Part shown: positions 45,408 to 55,209 of the stretch, piece by piece | Numbering within the stretch: position 1 is the stretch's first letter | Layout: each line of letters opens with the position of its first letter | Assembly (NCBI GenBank): GCA_021604005.1 | Contig: BQIV01000005.1 | Coordinates: forward strand, 1-64,000 | Reading direction: 5' to 3' | Source: Nitrospirales bacterium | GTDB taxonomy: Bacteria > Nitrospirota > Nitrospiria > Nitrospirales > UBA8639 | Length of the DNA stretch: 64,000 nucleotides | Position numbers and translations under genes: made by a program | The notes under the pieces: generated by a model | Databases searched by the model: none | Seen by the model: the letters and a program-made list of their open reading frames with translations, nothing else | Told to the model about the DNA's origin: nothing

Positions 45408-45472
45408 CTCATCATTCCTACGTCGAAGGGGTTCCGTGAACACAGAGAACCAGAACGAACGCACTTATTGTT

Positions 45473-46585
45473 TTAGTGGGATCGAAGATGCGTGAGGCGA
45501 CCAGCCTGCATGCGCTCCCCACCAGATCGATCGAGTAACCGCGACAACTCCTCGGGCTGAGATGTTGAAGCCAAGGCAGCCTGGGCCGTGATCATCCGAC
45601 GTCGACACAGATCCGCAAGGGCTTGATTCATGGTTTGCATGCCATGCTTCGCTTGTCCCGTTTGCATCATGGAGTACATTTGATGAATTTTGTCCTCTCG
45701 AATTAAATTCCGGATTGCTGGCGTAGGAATTAACACTTCAATGGCCAACACGCGCCCGCGACCCGTCGCACTGGGAATTAACCGTTGCGAAATGACGCCT
45801 TCCAACACCATAGACAGCTGCGCGCGCACCTCATCTTGTTGATGAGGCGGGTGAATAGCAATCAAACGATTCAGCGTCTGGATAGCCGAATTGGTATGCA
45901 CGGTTGCCAGAGTCAAGTGCCCTGTCTCCGCCACCGTCAAGGCAGCTTGAATCGTGTCAAGATCGCGTAATTCACCAAGGCACACAACATCTGGATCCTG
46001 ACGTAGCACACCTTTCAACGCTGTATGAAAATCCATCGTATCCGTGCCGATTTCACGTTGTGTAATAAGCGATTTTTTCTGGACATAGAGAAACTCGACA
46101 GGATCTTCAAGCGTCACGATGTGTGCAGAGCGTACGCGATTAATACCATCAATCATGGCTGAGAGCGTCGTACTCTTTCCGCTTCCTGTCGGCCCGGCGA
46201 CCAAGAGTAACCCCTGCGTCCGGTGAATGAAGTCCGAAAACACCGCGGGAAGATCTAACTCCTCAAAAGATGGAGCACGATGTGGAATCACCCGTAATGC
46301 AACAGCGGTCGAGCCACGTTGTGTATACACGTGACATCGAAACCGCCCCTGCGGCTCCACGGCAAGCGAACAATCGACTTCTTTATATTGAGAGAGGAAG
46401 GCCTGCTGCTCGTCGGTCAACAGCTCTTTCAGATACAGTTGAACTTCTTGAGAGGTCAGCGGAGGTCCTTCAAGAGGATGCAATTGACCATCGACACGAA
46501 TACGCGGAAGACTTCCCACCGCAAGATGAAGGTCTGAGCCCGCCCGTTCGACGACTTGCTGACAAAGACCTTGAAGGGTGCGCAT
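45473..46585 (-). CDS. pilT: Type IV pilus retraction ATPase PilT-like
   Basis: 370 aa hexameric ATPase. Walker A GPTGSGKSTTLSAMID, the Asp box HIVTLEDPVEFLY, Walker B DPDVVCLGELRD and the His box LTLATVHTNSAIQT are visible. The C-terminal AIRNLIREDKIHQMYSMMQTG matches the PilT family AIRNLIREGK motif. It lies between pilB and pilC. Confidence 0.94.
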   Translation of the reverse strand: MRTLQGLCQQVVERAGSDLHLAVGSLPRIRVDGQLHPLEGPPLTSQEVQLYLKELLTDEQQAFLSQYKEVDCSLAVEPQGRFRCHVYTQRGSTAVALRVIPHRAPSFEELDLPAVFSDFIHRTQGLLLVAGPTGSGKSTTLSAMIDGINRVRSAHIVTLEDPVEFLYVQKKSLITQREIGTDTMDFHTALKGVLRQDPDVVCLGELRDLDTIQAALTVAETGHLTLATVHTNSAIQTLNRLIAIHPPHQQDEVRAQLSMVLEGVISQRLIPSATGRGRVLAIEVLIPTPAIRNLIREDKIHQMYSMMQTGQAKHGMQTMNQALADLCRRRMITAQAALASTSQPEELSRLLDRSGGERMQAGRLTHLRSH

Positions 46586-46601
46586 ACAATCGTCTCAACT
46601 C

Positions 46602-48446
46602 TTAGCATTCATCATCGGCATCGGTGGAAAGCAACACTTCATCCACCGAGGTTATGCCCAGCCGTATTTTTTGTACGCCGCTTTCCCGCAGGGATGGTAT
46701 CCCTGAACGCCGTGCACACGCTTTCAATTCGTGAGCTGGAGCGCGCTGTAGAATCCGGTCATGCAAGGCATCGGACAACGACAACACCTCAACAATCGCC
46801 ACTCTTCCCCTAAACCCGGTCCCATGACAATGAGAACATCCTCGCCCTCTCATCGGCGTAACAGAGTCCACCTCATGCGGCAACAATCCCAATACGGCTA
46901 ATTGTTGAGCGGACACAGAATCCGGCTCTTTGCACATCTCACAGATCTTTCGAATGAGTCGCTGGGCAATCACCAGGGAAAGAGAAGACGAGATCAAGAA
47001 GGGCTCAATCCCCATGTCGACTAATCGCGTCACCGCCTGAGGCGCATCGGTTGTATGCAATGTTGACAACACGCGATGACCGGTCAACGCCGCCTGCACT
47101 GCAATATTCGCGGTTTCTTGGTCGCGAATTTCTCCAACCATCATGACATCGGGATCTTGTCGAAGAAAGGAGCGAAGCCCTGAGGCAAACGTGAGTCCGA
47201 TTTCCTCCTTGGTTTGGAGTTGATTGATGCCCGTCAATTGATATTCAACAGGATTTTCAACCGTCACAATATTCACGCTGGGCGAGTTCAAAAACTGAAG
47301 AGCCGAGTAGAGAGTTGTCGTTTTGCCACTTCCCGTTGGACCAGTAACCAGTATCATGCCATGTGGATCTTCAAGAGCAGACGTCATTCGTGCAAGACAG
47401 TTTGGATCAAAGCCTAATTGTGTCAGATCCAGGTTCAGGCTTGATCGGTCAAGAATTCTCAAGACAGCCTTTTCTCCATGAAAGCAGGGAAGAATGGACA
47501 CACGGACATCACAATCTCGACCTCCTGGCCATGTCACCTTCATCCGGCCATCTTGCGGAAGTCGCCGCTCGGCAATATTGAGGTTCGACATGATTTTGAT
47601 TCGAGCCGTCATGGCTCGATGGACATGTTTGGGGAGATGCATGACTGTACGCAGTACACCATCTAAGCGAAATCGCACACGTACAAAGGCCGCATAGGGT
47701 TCGATATGAATGTCACTCGCTTCCGTTTCCCCCGCTTGTTCAATCAGCCGATTCACCAAATGGATAATGGGTGCACGCTCTTCGGCATGATCGACACTAC
47801 CTTCACTCTCCTCCCCTGCCGGCAAAGAAGATGTCACCTCTTTCAAACAAGCCTGTAGATCAGCAAACCCTGGCATGGCATCGCCTTGCTCACCCACAGC
47901 CCCATACGACGCCCGTTGAGACAAGGCACGATAGTGATCCGGTCCCGATGCCGAACCATTGGACAACATTTCCTGTCGGTCTTGAACGCAATCCACAGAA
48001 CGCGCTTCTTGCCGATAGAGCCGACGAATGGCCGCGTGAATGTCTGATTCCATCGCCACGATCGGCACAACATGCACACCGACGAGAAATTTAATTTCAT
48101 CGAGCACACTCGTATTGGAAGGATCCACCATTGCCAGCATCAATCGCGAACCAGTCTTGCGTACAGGAACTACCGTATATTTTTGCGCCATATTCACAGG
48201 AATCAGCGCCAGAAGCTCAGGTTCCACCTGACATGTCGACAAATCGATCGTAGACACGCCATATTGTTGACTCAAAAATTGCAGTAAGGTCACCTCTGAG
48301 ACCGCACCCATTTCAACAAGAATACTCCCCAAGCGGCTCCCGCTTCGCTCTTGCACTTGCAGGGCTGTACGAATGTGCTCTTCAGAGACTAATTGTGCCT
48401 CCAACAACAGTTGTCCCATCCGTTCGCGTATCATCACGTGCATCAA
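46602..48446 (-). CDS. pilB: Type IV pilus assembly / type II secretion ATPase (PilB/GspE)
   Basis: 614 aa. An N-terminal MshEN/T2SSE_N domain (about 10-160) is followed by a ~70-residue linker. The ATPase domain follows, with Walker A GPTGSGKTTTLYSALQFL, the Asp box NIVTVENPVEY, Walker B DPDVMMVGEIRDQETA and VLSTLHTTDAPQ. A four-Cys zinc site (CEMC ... CSHC) is present, typical of extension ATPases. It acts with PilC and PilT encoded just downstream. Confidence 0.94.
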   Translation of the reverse strand: MMHVMIRERMGQLLLEAQLVSEEHIRTALQVQERSGSRLGSILVEMGAVSEVTLLQFLSQQYGVSTIDLSTCQVEPELLALIPVNMAQKYTVVPVRKTGSRLMLAMVDPSNTSVLDEIKFLVGVHVVPIVAMESDIHAAIRRLYRQEARSVDCVQDRQEMLSNGSASGPDHYRALSQRASYGAVGEQGDAMPGFADLQACLKEVTSSLPAGEESEGSVDHAEERAPIIHLVNRLIEQAGETEASDIHIEPYAAFVRVRFRLDGVLRTVMHLPKHVHRAMTARIKIMSNLNIAERRLPQDGRMKVTWPGGRDCDVRVSILPCFHGEKAVLRILDRSSLNLDLTQLGFDPNCLARMTSALEDPHGMILVTGPTGSGKTTTLYSALQFLNSPSVNIVTVENPVEYQLTGINQLQTKEEIGLTFASGLRSFLRQDPDVMMVGEIRDQETANIAVQAALTGHRVLSTLHTTDAPQAVTRLVDMGIEPFLISSSLSLVIAQRLIRKICEMCKEPDSVSAQQLAVLGLLPHEVDSVTPMRGRGCSHCHGTGFRGRVAIVEVLSLSDALHDRILQRAPAHELKACARRSGIPSLRESGVQKIRLGITSVDEVLLSTDADDEC

Positions 48447-48454
48447 TCCTTGCT

Positions 48455-49021
48455 TTAGCCTTGGCTATTGAGACTCATCACACCCCGGTAGAGATAATGA
48501 GCGCCCGATGCCACCGTGAGAGTAGCCATGACACCCAATACCGGGTGAATAATGTGGGCAGGCACATGATCTGTGGTCATAAGAACAACCATTGTAATGT
48601 AGATAAATTGCACCAAGGTCGTCCCTTTTCCAAGCACCGTCGGGGTAATATCGACTGTCGACTCAGTGACACGCGCCAATAATGTCCCTGCCAAGAGGAT
48701 GACATCACGACTCACCACCATGATCACGGCCCAAACCGGAACTAAATGTAAAACCGATAATGTCAGAAAAGCCGACATTAAGAGGAGTTTATCTGCAAGA
48801 GGATCGAGATAGGCCCCAATTCGAGTCTGCTGGTTAGCCATTCTTGCGATCGCCCCATCCAGGCCATCGGTTACTGCAGCAATAATCAGCGTTAACAGCG
48901 CTTGGGTGTAATGCTCGTAAATTAACAACCCGACAAACACCGGAACCAGGATAATCCGAAGTACGGTAAGACAGTTGGGGATGTTAAGCGGAATTCCATC
49001 CGATAGTGACACACGGTCCAT
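48455..49021 (-). CDS. pgsA: CDP-diacylglycerol--glycerol-3-phosphate 3-phosphatidyltransferase
   Basis: 188 aa membrane enzyme for phosphatidylglycerol-phosphate synthesis. The CDP-alcohol phosphotransferase motif D-G-x2-A-R-x8-G-x3-D-x3-D is seen as TDGLDGAIARMANQQTRIGA followed by YLDPLADK. Several transmembrane segments follow. ATG 49021 (AGGG about 8 nt upstream) gives the normal length; a frame starting at 49135 would add an unlikely hydrophilic leader. Confidence 0.94.
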   Translation of the reverse strand: MDRVSLSDGIPLNIPNCLTVLRIILVPVFVGLLIYEHYTQALLTLIIAAVTDGLDGAIARMANQQTRIGAYLDPLADKLLLMSAFLTLSVLHLVPVWAVIMVVSRDVILLAGTLLARVTESTVDITPTVLGKGTTLVQFIYITMVVLMTTDHVPAHIIHPVLGVMATLTVASGAHYLYRGVMSLNSQG

Positions 49022-49243
49022 GAGCCCATCCCTACATTCAGGAGTGAAAAGACGTGAAAATCCCGAACCAGCTTCCTTACCCTGCAGGAAGGGTAAGTGT
49101 TGCCTCTTTTGGAAGTCAACCTGGATACCGTTCAAGATCCCACGATTTCATGACTTGCGAGTCGACTCGTTCAAACCTATAATCACGACCAGATTGACCA
49201 TGAAGTAATCCGATAGCCGTTTGACACATATGGAGTTTTCATC

Positions 49244-49561
49244 ATGAGTACCCTGCCCTTGTCATTCCGTGCACGAAATGCCATTGTCGAAAAGCATCAA
49301 TTAGAAGGTACCGATCCGAGTGACCGGTATTTTAATCGCCTCATGCCAATCAAACGTGTGGACCGTGGATATACGACAAGTCTCATGTACGAGGCCTTAA
49401 TTATCGAGAGCGAGAGCCACCGAACTGTCCAAGCCGCTATTACCGATGTTGTGAAGAAACTGCAAGAGCACGGTTTCACCAAAATCCGAACCAGAATTAA
49501 TTTCAAAGGACAGCGATACCTCGCCGAAAAAGAATCGTGGATCGATTACCCGGACTCCTAA
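49244..49561 (+). CDS. Hypothetical protein, 105 aa
   Basis: Small, soluble, mixed-charge protein with no family I recognise. Predicted elements are a helical middle (HRTVQAAITDVVKKLQEHGF) followed by a basic strand (KIRTRINFKGQRYL). It is monocistronic on the plus strand, divergent from pgsA. Codon usage fits the neighbours, so it is probably a real gene of unknown function. Confidence 0.65.
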   Translation: MSTLPLSFRARNAIVEKHQLEGTDPSDRYFNRLMPIKRVDRGYTTSLMYEALIIESESHRTVQAAITDVVKKLQEHGFTKIRTRINFKGQRYLAEKESWIDYPDS

Positions 49562-49734
49562 CGTTACCGCATAGTCACGACTCACACCACAATCTGCTCC
49601 TTCTCAAATACACCAGCGTCGGTCATGCACAGAAGGAGTTCCTATCGAGTAACAATCCACCCGATGACATTCACACAACATGCAGAAGCGAAATATTCCA
49701 TCCATTGACGACATTATTCGAGGAGCCAGCATCC

Positions 49735-50334
49735 ATGAGATACAACCCGTTTCATACCCTATGGTTGAGCATCATTTTCGTAACCGTCTCATTGACAACA
49801 ACAGAAAACATACTTGCCAACGACACGATACGAAAATATGAGAACCATGGACTGTCATTTCACCATGCAGCCAATCTCAAACTCCTGGGGCCAGCTAGTA
49901 CGAAAAAAATTCAAGGCATGCTGAATCAACAATTACACGGGATGGGGAATACCCACGTCTCAGTGATTGCCTTGGATGTGTTGCTCGATCTCCCGGCTTT
50001 TCGCGTGATGATTGCGAAAGAACGCTTCGTGACAGAACCAACTCCTAGCTACCTCATCGAAGAACGGCAACACTTTCTGGCAGAAGCGCAACAACGGGGC
50101 ATGGTCACATCTTACGGCAAAATCATAGAAACCACGATTTCAGGACATTCCGCCATCGAATTTCAAGACCTCGACAAAGGCCCGCAAGGCTATGGAAGCC
50201 GCGTGAGAATTCTCTGCGGCAAAGATACGTGGAATATAACATTTACCGGACAAAACAAGGACACCTACCGGCAGTATCAAGACCATATCACACAAATCAA
50301 AAACTCTGTCGCGATTTCAGAACCATGTCAATAA
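49735..50334 (+). CDS. Exported hypothetical protein
   Basis: 199 aa. An N-terminal signal peptide (TLWLSIIFVTVSLTTTENILA) is followed by a mixed alpha/beta domain with KYENHGLSFHHAANLKLL, GHSAIEFQDLDKGPQGYGSR and a C-terminal TWNITFTGQNKDTYRQY. This resembles the small PsbP/DcrB-like exported proteins, but the resemblance is weak. AGGAG lies 9 nt before ATG 49735. It is 15 nt upstream of the FKBP gene, probably one operon. Confidence 0.65.
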   Translation: MRYNPFHTLWLSIIFVTVSLTTTENILANDTIRKYENHGLSFHHAANLKLLGPASTKKIQGMLNQQLHGMGNTHVSVIALDVLLDLPAFRVMIAKERFVTEPTPSYLIEERQHFLAEAQQRGMVTSYGKIIETTISGHSAIEFQDLDKGPQGYGSRVRILCGKDTWNITFTGQNKDTYRQYQDHITQIKNSVAISEPCQ

Positions 50335-50349
50335 AGAGGAGGAAATCCT

Positions 50350-50841
50350 ATGTCTCTCGCCATTGGAAACCATTCGGTTGTCAGCATGCATTATACGCTC
50401 ACTGACAATGACGGTAATGTCCTGGATCGGTCAGAGGCCTCGAAGCCATTGACATATTTACATGGTGCTGGAAATATCATCCCTGGACTGGAAAAAGCTC
50501 TGACAGGAAAAGTTGAACATGACTCGCTGACCGTCAAGATTGAGCCAGCTGACGGCTATGGAGACGTAGACCCCGAACTCATCAAAACAATTGAGCGTGC
50601 GGCATTTGAAGGGGTTGAAACGCTAGAACCTGGAATGACTTTCGAGGCCAAAGCCCCAGACGGTACCTCCCAGCAAATCATGGTCACAAAAGTGGACGGA
50701 GACAATGTCACCATCGATATCAACCACCCACTAGCCGGCGTCACCCTCAATTTTGACATTGAAATTGTAGGAGTGCGGGAAGCCACAAAAGAAGAACTCG
50801 ATCATGGGCACACCCATGATGGCGATGAGCATAGTCATTAG
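50350..50841 (+). CDS. slyD: SlyD-type FKBP peptidyl-prolyl isomerase
   Basis: 163 aa. The FKBP core is interrupted by an insert-in-flap chaperone domain: VSMHYTLTDNDGNVLDRS, YLHGAGNIIPGLEKAL and EPADGYGDVDPEL, with the DINHPLAG(V)TLNFDIEIVGVREAT end. The tail is His-rich (HGHTHDGDEHSH) and may bind nickel or other metals. A strong GAGGAGG precedes the ATG. Cytoplasmic chaperone. Confidence 0.94.
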   Translation: MSLAIGNHSVVSMHYTLTDNDGNVLDRSEASKPLTYLHGAGNIIPGLEKALTGKVEHDSLTVKIEPADGYGDVDPELIKTIERAAFEGVETLEPGMTFEAKAPDGTSQQIMVTKVDGDNVTIDINHPLAGVTLNFDIEIVGVREATKEELDHGHTHDGDEHSH

Positions 50842-51120
50842 ATCATTGCAGCCATAGAGTAGTTTGGAATATGAGTTTTAAAAAGAGTTGCCCTTCAATC
50901 GTCGAACGCCGACATTCAAATGATCAGTGGAGGCAATCAACAGAAAAGAACGCCCCCATGGTCATGCGCATGAGAGTTTTCTTATACTTAGAAGAAAAAG
51001 AGAGAACATGCATTGCACAAAGCATTTCCCAGGAATGACAGAAAATGTTGAGAATAAACTGTCGACGAAAATTGACTCCAATCTACACAGATTTGTGAAC
51101 AAACCATCAGAGAGGTAACT

Positions 51121-51375
51121 ATGGGTACCGCAACAGACAAGCTTCTTGAAGAAGCCATTTTGCTCCCGACCGACGAACGAGCAAGCTTGGCAGAGAGGAT
51201 CCTTCAAAGTCTAAATCTTCCAACTGAGACGGAGATTAATCGACTATGGATGGAAGAAGCCGAGCAGCGGATTTCAGAAGTTGAAGCAGGCAAAGTCGAG
51301 TTGATTCCTGGCGAAAAGGTTTTCGCAAAAATTCGAACGAGGTCAATGGGACAATCAATTCCAAAATTTTGCTAA
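51121..51375 (+). CDS. Orphan addiction-module antitoxin (TIGR02574-like)
   Basis: 84 aa. LPTDERASLAERILQSL followed by EAEQRISEVEAGKVELIPGEKVFAKIR is the pattern of putative addiction-module components that pair with RelE/ParE toxins. The last ~12 residues (TRSMGQSIPKFC) depart from the family. No RelE/ParE gene follows; only a short non-coding stretch precedes the next gene. Probably the remaining half of a decayed module. Confidence 0.65.
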   Translation: MGTATDKLLEEAILLPTDERASLAERILQSLNLPTETEINRLWMEEAEQRISEVEAGKVELIPGEKVFAKIRTRSMGQSIPKFC

Positions 51376-51383
51376 CGAAATCC

Positions 51384-51412
51384 TTGACTTCCACCGAATC
51401 GACAGCAACAAT
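51384..51412 (+). promoter_or_regulatory. Possible promoter of the coiled-coil exported protein
   Basis: TTGACT (51384-51389), 17-bp spacer, AACAAT (51407-51412), about 75 nt before ATG 51491. Moderate match. Confidence 0.45.
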
Positions 51413-51490
51413 GACCTCAGACGTTTTCAGCCGGAAAACGCCGTGCCTGGCGTATTTATTCACTCTCCCCCCTCAGAAAGTGCAGGAAAC

Positions 51491-51769
51491 ATGATGAAAA
51501 AGTTTTTAGTTCTCAGCACGACTGCTGTCTTGACCGCCAGTAGCCTATTCTCGGTCGTCTATGCCGGTGACATCGAAGCGAAGGTGGAATCGGTGAAGGG
51601 CGAAACCAAGGCCAAAGCGGCAGAAGCCAAAGGCGAAATCAACGCTCAGATGGAAGAAGCGAAAGGCAATGAAATGAAAGCTACCTTTGAACGCGCAAAA
51701 GGGAAAGCGAACGCCACGCTGGAACGCGCAAAAGGAAAGATTAACGAACTGAAAGCCAAGACAGAATAG
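51491..51769 (+). CDS. Exported coiled-coil/LEA-like small protein
   Basis: 92 aa. A signal peptide (MMKKFLVLSTTAVLTASSLFSVVYA) is followed by a highly charged Ala/Lys/Glu-rich helix with repeating 7-11-residue units of the type xAKGExxA (VKGETKAKAAEAKGEIN, FERAKGKANATLERAKGKIN). The pattern resembles apolipoprotein/LEA-type amphipathic helices that cover membranes or protect proteins. The function is unknown. A good intrinsic terminator follows. Confidence 0.7.
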   Translation: MMKKFLVLSTTAVLTASSLFSVVYAGDIEAKVESVKGETKAKAAEAKGEINAQMEEAKGNEMKATFERAKGKANATLERAKGKINELKAKTE

Positions 51770-51803
51770 TCTTTTCGACTCTCACGTTTCTTCCAACCAA
51801 CAG

Positions 51804-51853
51804 GCCTGACTTGCGTCCAATTTTGGGGTGCAAGTCAGGCTTTGTCTTTTTGT
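51804..51853 (+). terminator. Intrinsic terminator after the coiled-coil protein gene
   Basis: Perfect 11-bp stem GCCTGACTTGC (51804-51814) / GCAAGTCAGGC (51830-51840) with a 15-nt loop, followed by TTTGTCTTTTTG. One of the clearest intrinsic terminators in the window. Confidence 0.85.
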
Positions 51854-52035
51854 TAATATAGCGAAACCCAACAACGTTCAGCCGAACCGACATCGCTAAC
51901 CCAACGTAAGAACATACACCATGCATGTGGACGTTACATAGAACGGCTATAACGTCCGAGGATCGAAACGTTGTCCCACGCAGAGCAACAAAGCAAGACT
52001 GCTTGACTCCATGTTTCCTCGAATGACCAAAATCT

Positions 52036-54243
52036 TTAACGTTCTCTCTTCCCATACACAGCACGGAAGAGGCGAAGCTGTCCGTAATCATACAACCCAC
52101 CAAGGAGTTCTTTTGCACCGGTGAGATTGCCAAACCCGGTTTTCGCAAAGGCTGCGGCGATACGTGTTTGGTGAGCAGGTGTGAGAAGTTGATTGATATC
52201 GACGGACTCTCCAGCTTCGATAGCTTGCTCTACATGTCCGTAGATCGTGCTGACGGCTAACCCACGTTGCTTGGCGATTTCCTCAACGGATTGTCCCGAA
52301 CGAAAACGGCGCAATGTTTCCAGAACTGTACTTCCAAGTTGCGTTCTCTTTGCAACGATTGAGGATGGATGATGAGACGACTCGTTCGAAAAATCTTGTC
52401 GTGGGTGAATCGCGAGGTATTCCGCAATCGCGACAAGAAACACTTCGCCAAATTCCTGTAATTTTCGATTTCCCACTCCACTGATTTGCAGGAATTCCTG
52501 CTCAGTCATGGGATACGCTCGTGCCATTTGACGCAATGCGACATCGGAAAATATCACATAAGCCGGCACGTCACGCTCATCGGCAATTTTTTTGCGTAAT
52601 TGGCGCAAACGAATGAAAAGCAATTCGTCATGCGCCGCATCACCACTACCGGCAGATGGCATCTTCCGTTCTGGTGCGCTCATGGGCTTCGTCAGCTTGA
52701 TAGGCTGGCGCACTTGAAGAAAATCTCTACCTTGGGCAGTAAGCTCTAAGATGGTGAATGGCTCTGTCCTTTGCTGAAGGTAGCCAAGCCTGATAAGTTC
52801 ACGAGTCATTGCGGCCCATTCGGGCCGGCTGTGAACATTCTTCCCTTTTCCATATGTCGCTAAACGCTCATGGCCCCAGCGCCGGACTTTTTCGGTTTTC
52901 GCTCCGGTCAGCACTTCGATGACATGATTCAGGCCCACGCCAAATCTGCTATTCAGTCGAATCTGCGCAACGCATGACAGTATCGTAATTGCGTCTTCCG
53001 TACCATCGACCGTTTCTCGTGGTGAAAGACAATTATCACAGGCACCACAAGGGCCTTCCTCCAATGACTCTCCAAAATAGTGCAGCAATTCAGCGCGCCG
53101 GCACGTGGCACATTCTGCATACTGCACCATTTGTTGCAGTTGTGTGCGAGCAATCTCCTGTTCACGAAGATCAGGTTTTTCGTTAATGAAGCGTTGCTGC
53201 TTGACGGTATCCCCGGCGCTGAACAGCAGAAGACATTCGCTCGGCAACCCATCACGCCCTGCACGTCCCGTTTCCTGATAATAGCTTTCGAGGTTTTTAG
53301 GTAAATCATAATGAATGACAAATCGCACATTCGGTTTGTTGATCCCCATCCCAAATGCAATCGTCGCACACATCACGTGCACGTCATCTCGTAAAAATAA
53401 CTCTTGATGGTGTATGCGTTCCTTTGCCGTCAACCCCGCATGATACGGCTTTGCCACAATGCCTTGCCTCTGCAAACGTTCCGCGAGCTGCTCTGTGGTT
53501 TTCCGGCTCTGACAATACACAATTCCGCTTTCCTGTGCTTGCGCTTGGAGTACAGCCAGAACTTGTTCATAAGGATTGACCTTGGCTTGCACGCGGTACG
53601 TGAGATTGGGCCGATTAAAGCTGGCAACATAGCAGGCCCCATCTTCCAAATTGAGGAGTGAACGGATGTCGTCTCGCACTCGACCTGTGGCGGTTGCAGT
53701 CAGTGCCATGATTGGCAAAGTGGGAAATCGATCTCGCAGTTCCACCAAACGGCGATATTCTGGGCGGAAATCATGCCCCCATTCACTGATGCAATGTGCT
53801 TCGTCAATCGCGAGTAGATTGACGTGCCAACGCTGAAGGTCGCGGAGACAACCTGGCTGCATCAGTCGTTCCGGCGCGATGTAGAGTAACCGGTAATCAC
53901 CACGATGCAGGCCCTGCAACCGCTCACGAGACTCCTGTGTCGTTAACGAAGAATTGAGAAAGGTCGCCGCAATGCCATTGGCTTGAAGGGCATCCACTTG
54001 ATCTTTCATCAGGGCAATAAGCGGTGAAATCACCACTGTGAGTCCCGATCGAGCCAAGGCCGGCAATTGAAAACACAGTGACTTCCCCCCTCCCGTTGGC
54101 AAAAGCGCCACCACATCACGCCCGGCTAAGGCATCACGTATGATTTCTTCTTGTAACGATCGAAATGAGGTAAACCCAAAATGATCTTTTAGCAGAGAGA
54201 GGAGAGAAACCTGACTCGATGTGCTCGCGTGAGATGAATTCAT
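52036..54243 (-). CDS. recQ: ATP-dependent DNA helicase RecQ
   Basis: 735 aa, longer than the ~610 aa E. coli form. Order of domains: helicase motifs (Walker A LPTGGGKSLCF, IDEAHCISEWGHDFRPEY, and the QETGRAGRDG motif VI), the RQC zinc site (CATCRRAELLHYFGE ... CGACDNC), a winged helix, an HRDC domain (LRQLRKKIADERDVPAYVIF), and a C-terminal HTH_40-like segment (GQSVEEIAKQRGLAVSTIYGHVE). The extra C-terminal HTH explains the length. It is transcribed alone, convergent with the coiled-coil gene. Confidence 0.95.
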   Translation of the reverse strand: MNSSHASTSSQVSLLSLLKDHFGFTSFRSLQEEIIRDALAGRDVVALLPTGGGKSLCFQLPALARSGLTVVISPLIALMKDQVDALQANGIAATFLNSSLTTQESRERLQGLHRGDYRLLYIAPERLMQPGCLRDLQRWHVNLLAIDEAHCISEWGHDFRPEYRRLVELRDRFPTLPIMALTATATGRVRDDIRSLLNLEDGACYVASFNRPNLTYRVQAKVNPYEQVLAVLQAQAQESGIVYCQSRKTTEQLAERLQRQGIVAKPYHAGLTAKERIHHQELFLRDDVHVMCATIAFGMGINKPNVRFVIHYDLPKNLESYYQETGRAGRDGLPSECLLLFSAGDTVKQQRFINEKPDLREQEIARTQLQQMVQYAECATCRRAELLHYFGESLEEGPCGACDNCLSPRETVDGTEDAITILSCVAQIRLNSRFGVGLNHVIEVLTGAKTEKVRRWGHERLATYGKGKNVHSRPEWAAMTRELIRLGYLQQRTEPFTILELTAQGRDFLQVRQPIKLTKPMSAPERKMPSAGSGDAAHDELLFIRLRQLRKKIADERDVPAYVIFSDVALRQMARAYPMTEQEFLQISGVGNRKLQEFGEVFLVAIAEYLAIHPRQDFSNESSHHPSSIVAKRTQLGSTVLETLRRFRSGQSVEEIAKQRGLAVSTIYGHVEQAIEAGESVDINQLLTPAHQTRIAAAFAKTGFGNLTGAKELLGGLYDYGQLRLFRAVYGKRER

Positions 54244-55209
54244 GAGGAATGACTATCAGATTAACCAAAGTCTATTTACATTCGAACGAAGGCCGATTGG
54301 AGTGAATCGTATATAGCCTTCGTTCTCTCATTAAAAAACAGAAAGTAGTCACAGATAGGGGAGGAGACCGGACCTGTCTGTGGATCTATGGACTCGGCAG
54401 ACGTAAACACGTTCTCAAAAAATTATGTGGAAATTCTTTTTCCCTACTAGATATTGGACATGAATCGTTATCTTGATAATTTCATAATAGAGACCAACCC
54501 ATAGTAAACAGGAAAAGGAACAAAGGGGTGAGTATGCCCCATGGCATCTTGCCTATAATACCCTGGATGTGCTTTCACTGCCGATTCTTGCATTTGGTAG
54601 GCCTTCGTCCCACGGTTCCGGTAGCGGCGAGTAGATTTTGAGGCATTTGTAATTCCTCCTCCGTCTCCAGAGCCAATTTTTCTCGAGCCATAGACTCCGC
54701 GAAGAAACCGATCACATTGCGTTCGGAAACGCTAAACCCGAGGAATACCGCACACCTCCTCTTTGGGAACTTCGGTTTCACTAGCATCAATCCCTGCATG
54801 ATTTTCCAGGCACTACCATTGAACATGCAATTTTGTATCACGGTGGAACAGCCGCAAAATCCAGAAGTGAAAACTTAGCCCTTCCGAAAAATGATCGAAG
54901 TGCGTTGCGAATTTTTCTTGGAAGTTTGGAGCGATAAGTGGTCGTTGATGAGATCATCATTGCCATTACTTATCACCAGAGATGCAAACGAGCCAACAGC
55001 TTTACGTTGATGTATTGAGATCAATAACGAGACTTCTATAGAAGCAGGGTGTTATCTCATAAAAAAATCGCGTACAGGGCTTTCTATAAGCACATCTCTA
55101 GCTCCCTTTCGTCTTGGGGCATTTTACTTGTTGTCATACCTTTACAAACTCTTTAATCATCACATCATGTGATCCTATGGCAAAACCCTCGAGTTTTCAG
55201 CACTTGCTA
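54244..55209. other. Long intergenic between recQ and the P-47-like genes
   Basis: About 966 nt, the longest apparently gene-free stretch in the window. A minus-strand frame at 54575-54841 has no recognisable domain. Inside it, a 23-codon frame (54575-54646) has an excellent ribosome-binding site (GGAGGAGG, about 8 nt before ATG) and could be a tiny peptide, but nothing else supports it. The region may be a decayed remnant or regulatory space. No RNA fold is recognised. Confidence 0.35.

Noticed and set aside
54575-54841. 88-aa minus-strand ORF, with a 23-codon internal frame behind GGAGGAGG
   Set aside because: No recognisable domain. The strong ribosome-binding site for the short frame is the only support, which is not enough to call a gene.
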